Of a stretch of DNA of 64,000 bases, positions 17,825-27,544 are shown piece after piece; position 1 is the first letter of the stretch, and each line of letters starts with the position of its first letter. A model generated the notes under the pieces. The model worked only from the letters and a program-made list of their open reading frames with translations, searched no databases and was not told where the DNA came from. The position numbers were made by a program, and so were the translations under genes. The DNA comes from Porticoccaceae bacterium (GTDB lineage Bacteria; Pseudomonadota; Gammaproteobacteria; Pseudomonadales; Porticoccaceae): positions 1 through 64,000 of the forward strand of contig JABJOY010000070.1 in NCBI GenBank assembly GCA_018664075.1, read 5' to 3'.

Positions 17825-19087
17825 ATGACTAAAAAAAATGCGTTTTATGCTCAATCAGGAGGGGTGACCGCTGTAATCAATGCATCGGCATCCGGTGTTA
17901 TTGAAGCCTGCCGGGAACACAGGGACAAGATTGGCACAGTCTATGCCGGCCAGAATGGCATCCTGGGTGCACTCCACGAAAACCTGATCGATACCAGCAA
18001 AGAAACCCCCACTGCCATTGCTGCACTCAAACACACCCCAGGTGGTGCCTTTGGCTCCTGCCGCTACAAAATGAAAAACCTGGAAGAAAGCAGTGCCGAA
18101 TACGAACGGCTGGTCGAGGTATTTAAAGCCCATAATATTGGCTACTTCTTTTACAATGGCGGTGGCGACTCTGCAGATACCTGCCTCAAGGTGTCACAGA
18201 TTTCAGCCAAGATGGGCTACCCTATTCAGGCCATCCATATTCCCAAAACCATCGACAATGATCTGCCCTTCACCGACTGCTCACCGGGCTTTGGTTCGGT
18301 GGCCAAATATGTCGCTGTATCCACCAGAGAGGCCAGTCTGGATATCGCCTCTATGGCGGCGTCCTCCACCAAAATTTTTATTCTTGAAGTGATGGGCCGC
18401 CACGCCGGATGGATTGCCGCTGCCGGAGGTTTGGCCGCTGAAGAAGCCGGTGACCCGCCACATATTATTGTCTTCCCTGAAATTCCCTTTGTCCGCGAGG
18501 ACTTTATTGCCCGGGTCGAAAAGACCGTCAATGAAAAGGGCTACTGTGTGGTGGTGGCCTCTGAAGGTGCCAGCTATGCCGACGGCGCGCTTATCTCTGG
18601 CTCATTGAATAAAGATGCCTTTGGCCACCAGCAGCTCGGCGGTGTGGCTCCCACATTAGCCAGCATGGTTAAACATTCTCTGGGCTACAAATACCATTAT
18701 GCCCTCGCCGATTACCTGCAGCGCTCGGCGCGCCATGTGGCCTCTAAAACTGATGTTGAGCAAGCCTATGCCGTGGGCCGCGCCGCAGTGGAAAAAGCTC
18801 TGGAAGGAAAAAATGCGATTATGGTGACCATAGAGCGCAAGGACAGTAAAAAATATTCCTGGGGGCTGGGGGACTCCCCACTGCTCAAAGTGGCCAATGT
18901 AGAAAAGAAAATGCCCAGATCATTTATCAGCAAAGATGGTTTTGGCATTACCCAGAAAGCGCGAGACTATCTGCAGCCCTTAATTGTAGGCGAGGATTAC
19001 CCACCCTATAAAAATGGCGTGCCCCATTATCCTAAACTCAAGAAAGTGCTGGCCCCCAGGAAACTGCCAACTGAATTTACCGGCTAA
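17825..19087 (+). CDS. pfp: Pyrophosphate-dependent 6-phosphofructokinase
   Basis: This enzyme interconverts fructose 6-phosphate and fructose 1,6-bisphosphate, using pyrophosphate in place of ATP and working in both directions. The start at 17825 (MTKKNAFYAQSGG) gives 420 residues; upstream in-frame codons do not resemble the family. Donor specificity can be read from the sequence. The key position before TIDND is Lys (PKTIDND), as in PPi enzymes, and not Gly as in ATP enzymes. The phosphate loop reads NGGGDSADT. The fructose-6-phosphate motif MGRHAGWIA is intact. It ends with a four-base overlap with the convergent dehydrogenase gene. Confidence 0.93.
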   Translation: MTKKNAFYAQSGGVTAVINASASGVIEACREHRDKIGTVYAGQNGILGALHENLIDTSKETPTAIAALKHTPGGAFGSCRYKMKNLEESSAEYERLVEVFKAHNIGYFFYNGGGDSADTCLKVSQISAKMGYPIQAIHIPKTIDNDLPFTDCSPGFGSVAKYVAVSTREASLDIASMAASSTKIFILEVMGRHAGWIAAAGGLAAEEAGDPPHIIVFPEIPFVREDFIARVEKTVNEKGYCVVVASEGASYADGALISGSLNKDAFGHQQLGGVAPTLASMVKHSLGYKYHYALADYLQRSARHVASKTDVEQAYAVGRAAVEKALEGKNAIMVTIERKDSKKYSWGLGDSPLLKVANVEKKMPRSFISKDGFGITQKARDYLQPLIVGEDYPPYKNGVPHYPKLKKVLAPRKLPTEFTG

Positions 19088-20043
19088 TTGACCTGACGCA
19101 GCGCCTTGCCATCGAGGAAGGCGCTGATATTGCCCACCATCTGCCCCACCAATCTCTGTCTGGCCTCTGCAGCAGCCCAGGCAGTATGAGGGGTAATAAT
19201 AAGATTGGGCACAGCCGGATCAATCAGCACATTGCCATTTACCGGTGGCTCCGCCGACAGCACATCCAAACCAGCCCCAGCTATTTCGCCATCGATTAAA
19301 GCCTGCCTGACCGCAGACTCATCAATAATTCCGCCCCGCGCTGTATTAATCAGTACAGCAGTATTTTTCATCAGCGCCAGCTCTGGTCTGGCAATAAGTC
19401 CCCGGGTTTGCTCGGTCAATGGACAGTGCAGGCTGACAACATCTGCCAAAGGCAACAGCTCCTGCAAAGGTAACCGAGGCAAATCATCGCTGTATTGTCG
19501 ATTCGGCAGAGCGGCAAAAATAACCTCCATACCAAAGGCCTGAGCAATTTTAGTTACCCCCTTGCCCAGATCACCGGCACCGATAATACCCAGGGTTTTA
19601 CCCTCCAGCTCCCGCACCGGGTGATCGAGCAGGCAGAACAGCTTACTCTCAGCCCAGGTGCCATCCACAGCAGTGCGGCTGTAGGGCAAAAGCTGAGTGG
19701 TGAGGGCCAGGATTAAACTCCAGACATGCTGTACCACAGAGGCGGTGCCATAGTTGACCGCATTGCACACAGTGACTGAATGGGCCCTTGCCGCTGGCAG
19801 ATCCACCATATTGGTCCCAGTGGCACAGAGACTGATCAGCTTTAACTGGGGCGCCTGACCCAGAATCGAGGCATCAATTGGAGTCTTGTTGGTCAGCACA
19901 ATATCGGCATCGGCTATACGCTCGACCACCAGATGGGGCTCGGAGTCCCCGTACACCGTCCATTGCACAGGCAAATCATAGAGTGCACTGAGATCGAGAT
20001 CATCTGAACCCAGGCTGTCGCAATCGAGAATAACTCCGCGCAT
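19084..20043 (-). CDS. D-2-hydroxyacid dehydrogenase (NAD-dependent)
   Basis: The 319-residue protein belongs to the D-isomer 2-hydroxyacid dehydrogenases, which reduce 2-keto acids such as hydroxypyruvate. The NAD-binding motif GIIGAGDLGKG lies near residue 150. The catalytic trio is present: Arg in NTARGG, Glu in DVLSAEPP and His in ITPHTAW. The closest general type is glycerate dehydrogenase/hydroxypyruvate reductase, but the substrate cannot be fixed from sequence. It is divergent from the RND exporter and convergent with pfp. Confidence 0.92.
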   Translation of the reverse strand: MRGVILDCDSLGSDDLDLSALYDLPVQWTVYGDSEPHLVVERIADADIVLTNKTPIDASILGQAPQLKLISLCATGTNMVDLPAARAHSVTVCNAVNYGTASVVQHVWSLILALTTQLLPYSRTAVDGTWAESKLFCLLDHPVRELEGKTLGIIGAGDLGKGVTKIAQAFGMEVIFAALPNRQYSDDLPRLPLQELLPLADVVSLHCPLTEQTRGLIARPELALMKNTAVLINTARGGIIDESAVRQALIDGEIAGAGLDVLSAEPPVNGNVLIDPAVPNLIITPHTAWAAAEARQRLVGQMVGNISAFLDGKALRQVN

Positions 20044-20195
20044 AAGTAGCTACTGATTAGTGATTTAGAGCCGGGAAGTGTAATTGAAACCAGCCTTTGA
20101 GCAAACTACAGATGCTGATCGCAGGTCTATGATCTTGGCCCGTAAAACCCCATAATGGCGGATTGTTTAAATTCGCCGCCGGGAAGCTCATTCTA

Positions 20196-22763
20196 ATGTC
20201 ATCTCCATTAAGCCTTTACCAAAAAGTCATTCTCGACAATCCGGTCAAAGCACTGCTAGTTATGCTTGTATTGACCTTTGCCATGGCCATGGGCCTGCCC
20301 AATTTTAAGCTCGACGCCTCCGCCGACTCATTGACATTGGAGCATGATGAGGACCTTAATTTCTTCCGCGAAGTGGTGCAGCGCTACGGCAGTGACAATT
20401 TTCTGATTGTTACCTTTTCGCCCCTCCAAGGGGACCTGTTCGATCAGCAAAATCTCGACACCCTGGCCTCTCTGCGCACCGAACTCAGCAAAATTGATGG
20501 CGTTGAAAGCATGCTCTCCATGCTCGATGTCCCACTGCTGTACAGCCCCAAAATTGGCGTGGCCGACTTAAAGGACGAACTCAATACATTGCTCTCTGAG
20601 GGTGTCGACAAACAGGCGGCCAAACAGGAGTTCCTCAATAGCCCAATTTACAAAGATGTGCTGCTCAGCGCCGATGGCCAAACCACGGGTATTCTGGCAA
20701 CCATGGCACTGGATAAAACCTATCTGCGACTGGTCACTGAGCGCGATGCCCTGCGCCTGATTAGAAGCACCGAGGGCCTGAGCCCAGAGCAGGAAATGGA
20801 ACTGACCAATGTCAGTCAGGAATTTCTCGATTATCGCACCGAAAAAGCAGTCATAGACCACCGTCGTGTCGCCGAGGTCCGAGCGCTAATGGATGGCTAT
20901 CGCGATCGCGCCAGAATTTTCCTCGGTGGTGCCGATATGATCACTGCCGACATGGTGGACTTTATCAAGAGCGACCTGCTGATCTTTGGTACTGGCATAT
21001 TGCTGTTTATTATTGCCACTCTGGCACTGATCTTCCGCCAGCTGCGCTGGGTGGTTATACCTCTGGCAACCTGCACAATCTGTCTGGTGATGATTCTTGG
21101 GTTTTTAAGCTGGATCGACTGGCGACTGACCGTTATCTCATCCAACTTTGTCTCATTGCTGCTGATTATTACATTGGCTCTGTGTATCCACCTGATTGTC
21201 CGCTATCGGGAGCTGCAAGCCCTGCAGCCAGATGCAGACCAACGTCAGCTGGTTAGTGATACTGTCACATCAATGGCAAAACCCTGCCTCTATACAGTGC
21301 TAACCACCATTGTTGCCTTTACCTCATTGGTAGTGAGCAATATTCGTCCTGTGATTGATTTTGGCTGGATGATGACCATGGGTATCAGTCTGGCACTGGT
21401 TGTAGCCTTTGTGGTGATTCCGGCTGGCATGATGCTGTTTGGCAAAGGGGCCAATGCAGCGGACAAGGACAACAGTGTCGCCATCACCAGCAAATTCTCC
21501 TGGTTTACTGAACATTACGGCTCTGTAGTGCTGGTCGCTGCCCTGTTGCTGGGCATGCTGTCGGCCTACGGCATCTCGCGGCTTGAGGTTGAGAACCGCT
21601 TTATTGATTACTTCCGTGCCGATACCGAGATCTATCAGGGAATGGAGGTTATTGACACCTCTCTGGGTGGCACCACCCCACTGGATATTATTATCCAGGC
21701 GCCTACCTACGACGTCCCGGTCATTGAGGAAACATCAGTGGCGGATGACGAATATGGGTATGAAAAGGATGAATATGCGCAAGACGAGTATGCGGACGAT
21801 GAGTACGGCGATGAATACGCCGTTGAAGATGAAGCCAGCAGCTTAAAAGACAGCTATTGGTTCTCCTCTGCCGGTCTGGCTGACCTGGCCAGATTACAGG
21901 AATTCCTTGAAGCCCAGCCAGAGATTGGCAAAGTCAGCAGCCTGGTGCAGATCTATCAGGTAGCCACTGACCTTAGCGGCCACAAGCTTAATGATTTTGA
22001 GCTGGCCTTTATGCGCCAAAGTCTGGGGCCGGAAATATACCAGCAGATGGTAGCTCCCTACCTGCTCGAAGATATTGATGAGGCCCGTATCCAGCTGCGC
22101 GCCATGGAAACCGCAGGCTTGCGCCGCGCCGACCTGCTCGAAAAAATCAACGGTTTCGCGGTCAATGAGGTGGGCATAGCCCAGGCAGATATTCGCTACA
22201 CTGGCCTGCTGGTGCTGTATAACAATATGCTGCAGAGCCTTTACAAGTCCCAGATCGTTACATTGGGTGCAGTATTCGTCGGTATTATGCTGATGTTTCT
22301 GGTGCTGTTCCGCTCAGTCAAAATTTCAATTATCGCAATACTGCCTAACTTCCTCGCAGCAGGAGTGGTACTCGGGGGCATGGGCCTTGCCGGTATTCCT
22401 CTGGATATGATGACTATTACCATTGCCGCCATTACAGTAGGTATAGGCGTGGACCATGCGATTCATTACATCAGCAGGTTTAAGCGGGAATTTGCCCTCG
22501 ATGGCAACTACCTGGCCTCCATGCACCGCGCCCACGCCAGTATTGGCAAGGCGCTGTTTTATACCGCCATGACCATTATTGTTGGCTTTTCCATTCTGGC
22601 CCTGTCGAATTTTATTCCCTCGATCTACTTTGGCCTGCTGACTGGTCTGGCGATGACTGCCGCACTACTGGGCTCCATGACGTTACTGCCAAAATTGATT
22701 TTGATGACCCAGCCCTTGGGCAAAGACAACATTTCTGAGCAAACCTCAGCCTCAGGAAAATAG
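20196..22763 (+). CDS. RND/MMPL-family exporter with acidic DEY-repeat insert
   Basis: This is an 855-residue inner-membrane protein of the RND superfamily (MMPL type). It has two halves, each with a large periplasmic loop and a bundle of about six membrane helices (about 245-425 and 680-840). The second half carries the usual IGVGVDHAIHYISRF motif. No membrane-fusion partner is next to it, as is normal for this group. The second periplasmic loop, residues about 517-542, contains five DEY triplets within a very acidic stretch, an apparent lineage-specific insertion. I chose the ATG at 20196, with GGGAAG nine bases upstream, over 20163. Uup follows after four bases. The substrate is unknown; lipids or hydrophobic compounds are typical for the group. 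Confidence 0.87.
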   Translation: MSSPLSLYQKVILDNPVKALLVMLVLTFAMAMGLPNFKLDASADSLTLEHDEDLNFFREVVQRYGSDNFLIVTFSPLQGDLFDQQNLDTLASLRTELSKIDGVESMLSMLDVPLLYSPKIGVADLKDELNTLLSEGVDKQAAKQEFLNSPIYKDVLLSADGQTTGILATMALDKTYLRLVTERDALRLIRSTEGLSPEQEMELTNVSQEFLDYRTEKAVIDHRRVAEVRALMDGYRDRARIFLGGADMITADMVDFIKSDLLIFGTGILLFIIATLALIFRQLRWVVIPLATCTICLVMILGFLSWIDWRLTVISSNFVSLLLIITLALCIHLIVRYRELQALQPDADQRQLVSDTVTSMAKPCLYTVLTTIVAFTSLVVSNIRPVIDFGWMMTMGISLALVVAFVVIPAGMMLFGKGANAADKDNSVAITSKFSWFTEHYGSVVLVAALLLGMLSAYGISRLEVENRFIDYFRADTEIYQGMEVIDTSLGGTTPLDIIIQAPTYDVPVIEETSVADDEYGYEKDEYAQDEYADDEYGDEYAVEDEASSLKDSYWFSSAGLADLARLQEFLEAQPEIGKVSSLVQIYQVATDLSGHKLNDFELAFMRQSLGPEIYQQMVAPYLLEDIDEARIQLRAMETAGLRRADLLEKINGFAVNEVGIAQADIRYTGLLVLYNNMLQSLYKSQIVTLGAVFVGIMLMFLVLFRSVKISIIAILPNFLAAGVVLGGMGLAGIPLDMMTITIAAITVGIGVDHAIHYISRFKREFALDGNYLASMHRAHASIGKALFYTAMTIIVGFSILALSNFIPSIYFGLLTGLAMTAALLGSMTLLPKLILMTQPLGKDNISEQTSASGK

Positions 22764-22767
22764 TTTT

Positions 22768-24651
22768 ATGCCACTGGTGACATTGCAGGATATTTATCTG
22801 AGCTATGGTCAGCCGCCGCTGATTGACCATATTAGTCTGGTTATTGAGCGCGGCGAACGGGTCTGCCTGATCGGGCGCAATGGCGCTGGCAAATCGACAT
22901 TATTAAAAATACTCAATGGCCAGATTGTTGCCGATGACGGTATATTAAAGCGCGCCTCCGGGGTCAAAATTGCCCAGCTTGAGCAGTCGGTGCCCCAGGA
23001 CGCCAAGGGCTCTGTATTTGATGTTATTACCCAGGGTCTGGGAGCCGAAGGTGAGCTGGCAAAACGCTACCATTATCTAATTGTAGAACTGGGCAATGAC
23101 CCCAGCGATCAGACCATGCGTGATTTGGAAGCCTGTCAGGCAGAACTGGATCGCGTCAATGGCTGGGATATCAACCAGCGCGTGGAATCCATTATTACCA
23201 AGATGGATCTCGATGCTGATGTGGATATTTCCAGCCTCTCCGGTGGCTACAAGCGTCGTGTGCTGCTGGCTCGAGCTCTAGTCTGCGACCCGGATCTGCT
23301 GTTGCTCGATGAGCCCACCAACCATCTGGACATAGACGCCATTCAATGGGTTGAGCAATTTCTGCTGAAATGGGAAGGCTCATTGTTATTTATCAGCCAC
23401 GACCGTCGCTTTATGGACAATCTGGCCAATCGCTTTATTGAGATTGATCGCGGCCAGTTGGCAGAATTTAACTGTGACTACGCCACCTACCTGCAGCGCA
23501 AAGAAGAGATCCTCGAAATCGAAGATCGCCAGAATGCACTGTTCGACAAGCGCCTGTCCCAGGAAGAAATCTGGATTCGCCAGGGCATCAAAGCCCGCCG
23601 TACCCGCAATGAAGGGCGGGTTAGAGCATTGGAATCCATGCGCAGAGAATATGCCGATCGGCGCAAACAGCTGGGCACCGCGCGCATGGATATTCAGCAG
23701 GCGGAAAGGTCCGGCAAGATTGTTGCCGAGGCCAGCAATATCAGCTTTGCCTTTGAAGGCGCAGATTCCAGTGACCAGGTTGTACGCAATTTTTCAACCC
23801 TGATTCAACGCGGTGACAAGGTTGGCCTGATTGGCCGCAATGGTGTTGGCAAGACCACATTAATCAAGCTATTGCTCGGTGAACTCAGTCCCCAGCAGGG
23901 CACTATTAAAACTGGCACCAATTTAAGCGTGGCTTATTTTGACCAGTATCGCTCCGCTCTGGATGAAGAAAAAACCGTACAGGACAATGTTTCCGGCGGT
24001 CGCGATATGCTCGACATTGGTGGCAAGCCTCGCCATGTCATCAGCTATCTGCAGGACTTCCTGTTTGCCCCAGACCGCTGCCGTCAGCCGGTAAAGGCGC
24101 TCTCCGGCGGAGAGCGCAACCGTCTGCTGTTAGCCAAGCTGTTTACCCAGCCATCAAATATACTGGTACTCGACGAACCGACCAACGATCTGGATATAGA
24201 CACTCTGGATCTACTTGAAGAGCTGCTTATTAATTACAATGGCACCATTATTCTGGTCAGCCACGACCGTGCCTTCCTCAATAATGTAGTGACCAGCACA
24301 TTAGTATTTGAAGGCAACGGCACCATCAACCAATATATCGGCGGCTACGACGACTGGCTGCGTCAACGCAAAATTGAGCAGCCAGCAAATGTGACCGCGA
24401 CTGCAGTGCCAAGCAAGCCAAAACCTGCGGCAAAAAAGCTGTCCTACAAAGACCAGCGGGAACTGGACAGTCTGCCCGCACAGATTGAAGATATGGAAAC
24501 TAAAATCGAGGAAATCTCCGAACATATTAGCCAGCCGGACTTTTATAAGTCTGAGCGAGCCGAAATCGAGAAAATCGAAAAGCAGCTGGCTGATATGCAA
24601 CAGCAACTCAGCCACAGCTACCAGCGCTGGGAACAGCTGGATGCACTATAG
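22768..24651 (+). CDS. uup: ABC-F ATPase Uup
   Basis: Uup is a cytoplasmic ABC-F protein with two ATPase domains and no membrane part. It is linked to ribosome function and, in E. coli, to transposon excision and DNA-structure binding. The 627-residue product has Walker A motifs GRNGAGKST (near 35) and GRNGVGKTT (near 355), and signatures LSGGYKRR and LSGGERNR. Walker B/D-loops both read LDEPTNxLDID. The inter-domain linker is rich in charged helix, and a C-terminal coiled coil (about 555-627) fits Uup over the shorter EttA. It is likely co-transcribed with the upstream exporter. Confidence 0.95.
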   Translation: MPLVTLQDIYLSYGQPPLIDHISLVIERGERVCLIGRNGAGKSTLLKILNGQIVADDGILKRASGVKIAQLEQSVPQDAKGSVFDVITQGLGAEGELAKRYHYLIVELGNDPSDQTMRDLEACQAELDRVNGWDINQRVESIITKMDLDADVDISSLSGGYKRRVLLARALVCDPDLLLLDEPTNHLDIDAIQWVEQFLLKWEGSLLFISHDRRFMDNLANRFIEIDRGQLAEFNCDYATYLQRKEEILEIEDRQNALFDKRLSQEEIWIRQGIKARRTRNEGRVRALESMRREYADRRKQLGTARMDIQQAERSGKIVAEASNISFAFEGADSSDQVVRNFSTLIQRGDKVGLIGRNGVGKTTLIKLLLGELSPQQGTIKTGTNLSVAYFDQYRSALDEEKTVQDNVSGGRDMLDIGGKPRHVISYLQDFLFAPDRCRQPVKALSGGERNRLLLAKLFTQPSNILVLDEPTNDLDIDTLDLLEELLINYNGTIILVSHDRAFLNNVVTSTLVFEGNGTINQYIGGYDDWLRQRKIEQPANVTATAVPSKPKPAAKKLSYKDQRELDSLPAQIEDMETKIEEISEHISQPDFYKSERAEIEKIEKQLADMQQQLSHSYQRWEQLDAL

Positions 24652-24742
24652 TGCAATATTTTTATTGTCCTCTCAGCATAGCGAAAACCCTGACTTAGCT
24701 TTAGAATCATCAACTTAATCAACTGAGTATCCACAGAGCCCT

Positions 24743-26284
24743 ATGAGCACAGAGAAATCTCCATTAGTACTGCTAATCCTTGATGGTTTTGGCTACAGCG
24801 ATGACGCAAAATACAATGCTGTTGCTACCGCCAAAGCGCCAGTATGGGAAAAGCTGTGGAACCACAATCCCAAAACATTGATTCATACATCAGGCCTTGC
24901 TGTCGGGCTGCCTGAGGGACAGATGGGCAACTCTGAAGTAGGTCATATGACATTGGGTGCCGGCCGCGTGGTCTATCAGAACTTTACCCGCATCAATAAG
25001 GCCATTACAGATGGCGATTTCTACACCAACAATGTTTACTGCGATGCCATAGACAAAGCCGTAGCCACAGGTAAAGCAGTGCATATTATTGGCCTGTTAT
25101 CCCCAGGCGGTGTGCACAGCCATGAAGACCATATTAATGCCATGCTCGAAATGGCCGCTCAGCGGGGCGCCAGCAAAATCTATATCCACGCCTCACTGGA
25201 TGGCCGCGACTGCCCCCCGCGCAGTGCCATGCCGTCCCTGCAAAAGACCCAAGCACTGTGCGGCCAGCTCGGTGTTGGACGCATTGCCTCAGTGATTGGC
25301 CGCTTTTACTCCATGGACCGGGACAATCGCTGGGACCGCGTGGAGCAGGCCTACAGATTGATGACCGATGGTGCAGCAGCATTTACTGCCAGCGATGCAG
25401 AGACGGCTCTTAAGGCTGCCTATGAGCGCGATGAGAATGATGAATTTGTGCAGGCCACCAGCATTGTTGGCGATGGCCAGCAGGCAGTCGCAATCGAGGA
25501 TGGGGATGTGGTTATCTCCATGAACTTCCGCCCGGATCGGGCTCGGGAAATCAGCCATGCCCTGGTGGATGAAGACTTTTCCGGGTTTGAACGGGCTTCA
25601 GTGCCCAAGCTGGCATGCTTTGTCATGACCACAGAGTACGAAGCCAATCTGGATGTCCCCTGCGCCTATCCACCGGAAACCCTAGTGAATTCTCTGGGAG
25701 AGTACCTGGCCAAACAGAACAAGCAGCAGCTGCGTATTGCGGAAACCGAGAAGTACGCCCATGTCACCTTCTTTTTTAGTGGTGGCCGCGAATCCCTCTA
25801 TTCTGGCGAAGAGCGACAGCTGATTCCCTCACCTGATGTGAGCACCTATGATCAGCAGCCGGAGATGAGTGCGCCAGAGGTGACAGAAAAACTGGTCGCC
25901 GCTATTGGCAGTGGCCAGTTCGATACGATTATCTGCAACTATGCCAATTGCGACCAGGTTGGCCATACCGGGGATTTCGACGCCTCGGTAAAAGCCGTGG
26001 AAGCCGTTGATATCTGTCTGGCCCAGATACTGGAGGCGGTTACCGCAGCTAATGGCGAACTGTTGATCACCGCAGACCACGGTAATGTCGAGGAAATGTT
26101 CGACGAGTCGAGCAACCAGCCCCACACCCAACACACCACATTGCCAGTGCCTCTGGTCTATGCCGGACACCGCCAGATAAGCCTGGATGCTGGTGGCTCA
26201 CTGGCAGATATTGCCCCGACCATGTTGGCGCTGATGGATCTGCCACAACCAGCCGAGATGACCGGCCGATCGTTAATAATCTAA
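24743..26284 (+). CDS. gpmI: 2,3-bisphosphoglycerate-independent phosphoglycerate mutase
   Basis: GpmI interconverts 3- and 2-phosphoglycerate in glycolysis and gluconeogenesis, using two manganese ions. The 513-residue length is standard. The N-terminal metal site is in LILDGFGY, and the phosphoserine motif is [13 protein letters not shown]. The substrate-binding segments [17 protein letters not shown] and DGRDCPPRS are intact, as are the C-terminal metal ligands in ADHGNVEEM and [10 protein letters not shown]. Its stop codon overlaps the start codon of envC by one base (TAATG), so the two are coupled. gpmI-envC-ctpA is the Pseudomonas order. Confidence 0.98.
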   Translation: MSTEKSPLVLLILDGFGYSDDAKYNAVATAKAPVWEKLWNHNPKTLIHTSGLAVGLPEGQMGNSEVGHMTLGAGRVVYQNFTRINKAITDGDFYTNNVYCDAIDKAVATGKAVHIIGLLSPGGVHSHEDHINAMLEMAAQRGASKIYIHASLDGRDCPPRSAMPSLQKTQALCGQLGVGRIASVIGRFYSMDRDNRWDRVEQAYRLMTDGAAAFTASDAETALKAAYERDENDEFVQATSIVGDGQQAVAIEDGDVVISMNFRPDRAREISHALVDEDFSGFERASVPKLACFVMTTEYEANLDVPCAYPPETLVNSLGEYLAKQNKQQLRIAETEKYAHVTFFFSGGRESLYSGEERQLIPSPDVSTYDQQPEMSAPEVTEKLVAAIGSGQFDTIICNYANCDQVGHTGDFDASVKAVEAVDICLAQILEAVTAANGELLITADHGNVEEMFDESSNQPHTQHTTLPVPLVYAGHRQISLDAGGSLADIAPTMLALMDLPQPAEMTGRSLII

Positions 26285-27459
26285 TGATTGGCCGAGCGTT
26301 AAGACAGGTATTTATCGGCACACAGACCCAGCTGATCAATCTTGCTTTAACCTGCGCGCTGCTGCTGTTTGGCCATGTCAGTAGCGCCGATGACATTCAG
26401 CAAAAGGAACTGAATAGTCTTAAACGCTCAATCTCCAATCTGGAAAAGCAACTTCAGGACCGCGGTAAACAGCGCAATAGCCTGCAGTCGGCCCTTAAAA
26501 AGGTCGAGCTGGAAAGGAGCGCAATCAATAAAAATGTGCGCCGCCTGCGCAGCAAAATCAATAAGCTGGAAAATACTCTGGGACAACTTACTCAGCGGGA
26601 AAAAAAGTTAGAGCAAAATATTCGCCAGCAGAGCGAAGCCATTACTGAGCAAATTTCCGCTGCCCACAAGCTCGGTGACCAGGAGCCTGTAAAGCTGCTA
26701 TTAAATCAGGAAGACCCCCAGCAACTAGCCAGAGTTTTTAAGTACTACGACTATTTTTTAAAGGCCCGTGCGGAGAAGATTCAACGATACAAACAGGATA
26801 TCAATGAGCTGAATGAGACTATTGCCGAGATCAGCAGCCAAAAACTAGCCCTCAACCAATCCAAAGCGGCACTGGAAGCCGATAAAAAGAAATTGTCCAG
26901 CCGCGCAGAAATGCGTAAAAAGACATTGGACAAACTGCAGCTGTCTCTGCGCAGCGACACCAAAAAACTCAATAAACTGCAAAAAGAGCGCACCGCGCTG
27001 GAAAAGATTATCAAGGCTGTCGAAGAAGCGGCAGCTGAACTGGTACTGCCCTCAAATTACGAATCCTTTGTCTCCCGCAAAGGCCGACTAGCCTGGCCTA
27101 TCAAGGGCAGAGTTGCCCATAGCTTTGGCAGCACCCGCAGCGGCTCGTTGCGCTGGGAGGGCTGGCTGATCAGTGCCAGCGCCGGAGACAATGTGAAAAC
27201 AGTGCATCATGGACGCGTGGTGTTTTCCAATTATCTTCGCGGCTTTGGCCTGCTCGTTATTGTCGATCATGGTGAGGGCTACATGACATTGTATGCCCAT
27301 AATCAGGAACTGCTGAAAGAAACCGGCGACTGGGTACAGAGCAATGAGGTGGTTTCTCGAGCCGGAGACACCGGCGGACTCAACAAACCTGCTCTATACT
27401 TTGAGATTCGCAAGCAGGGCAAACCAGCCGACCCTAAGTCCTGGTTAGGCAAGCGATAA
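26284..27459 (+). CDS. envC: Murein hydrolase activator EnvC
   Basis: EnvC is a periplasmic activator of the division amidases AmiA and AmiB. The 391-residue protein has a signal peptide (hydrophobic core LALTCALLLFG, cut after SSA). A long coiled coil follows (about 40-265), then a C-terminal LytM/M23 domain (about 270-391). The LytM active site is degenerate: the HxH motif reads YAHNQ and the first zinc ligand region GSLRWEGW lacks the HxGxD histidine. This is the EnvC pattern and means activator, not enzyme. Its start codon overlaps the gpmI stop codon. Confidence 0.94.
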   Translation: MIGRALRQVFIGTQTQLINLALTCALLLFGHVSSADDIQQKELNSLKRSISNLEKQLQDRGKQRNSLQSALKKVELERSAINKNVRRLRSKINKLENTLGQLTQREKKLEQNIRQQSEAITEQISAAHKLGDQEPVKLLLNQEDPQQLARVFKYYDYFLKARAEKIQRYKQDINELNETIAEISSQKLALNQSKAALEADKKKLSSRAEMRKKTLDKLQLSLRSDTKKLNKLQKERTALEKIIKAVEEAAAELVLPSNYESFVSRKGRLAWPIKGRVAHSFGSTRSGSLRWEGWLISASAGDNVKTVHHGRVVFSNYLRGFGLLVIVDHGEGYMTLYAHNQELLKETGDWVQSNEVVSRAGDTGGLNKPALYFEIRKQGKPADPKSWLGKR

Positions 27460-27480
27460 TCTCTGCCTGACACAGTGCAA

Positions 27481-27528
27481 CCAAGCTGGGTTTTAACAAT
27501 CCAAGCTAGGGTTAAATGCTAGGTTTAA
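27481..27528 (+). repeat. Imperfect direct repeats before ctpA
   Basis: Three related units follow one another: CCAAGCTGGGTTTTAA (27481-27496), CCAAGCTAGGGTTAAA (27501-27516 approximately), and TGCTAGGTTTAAA (27516-27528). They sit in the envC-ctpA gap, just before the AAAGGA ribosome site of ctpA. They may be part of the promoter or a relic of a short duplication. Confidence 0.5.
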
Positions 27529-27544
27529 AAAAAGGAACCGACCT

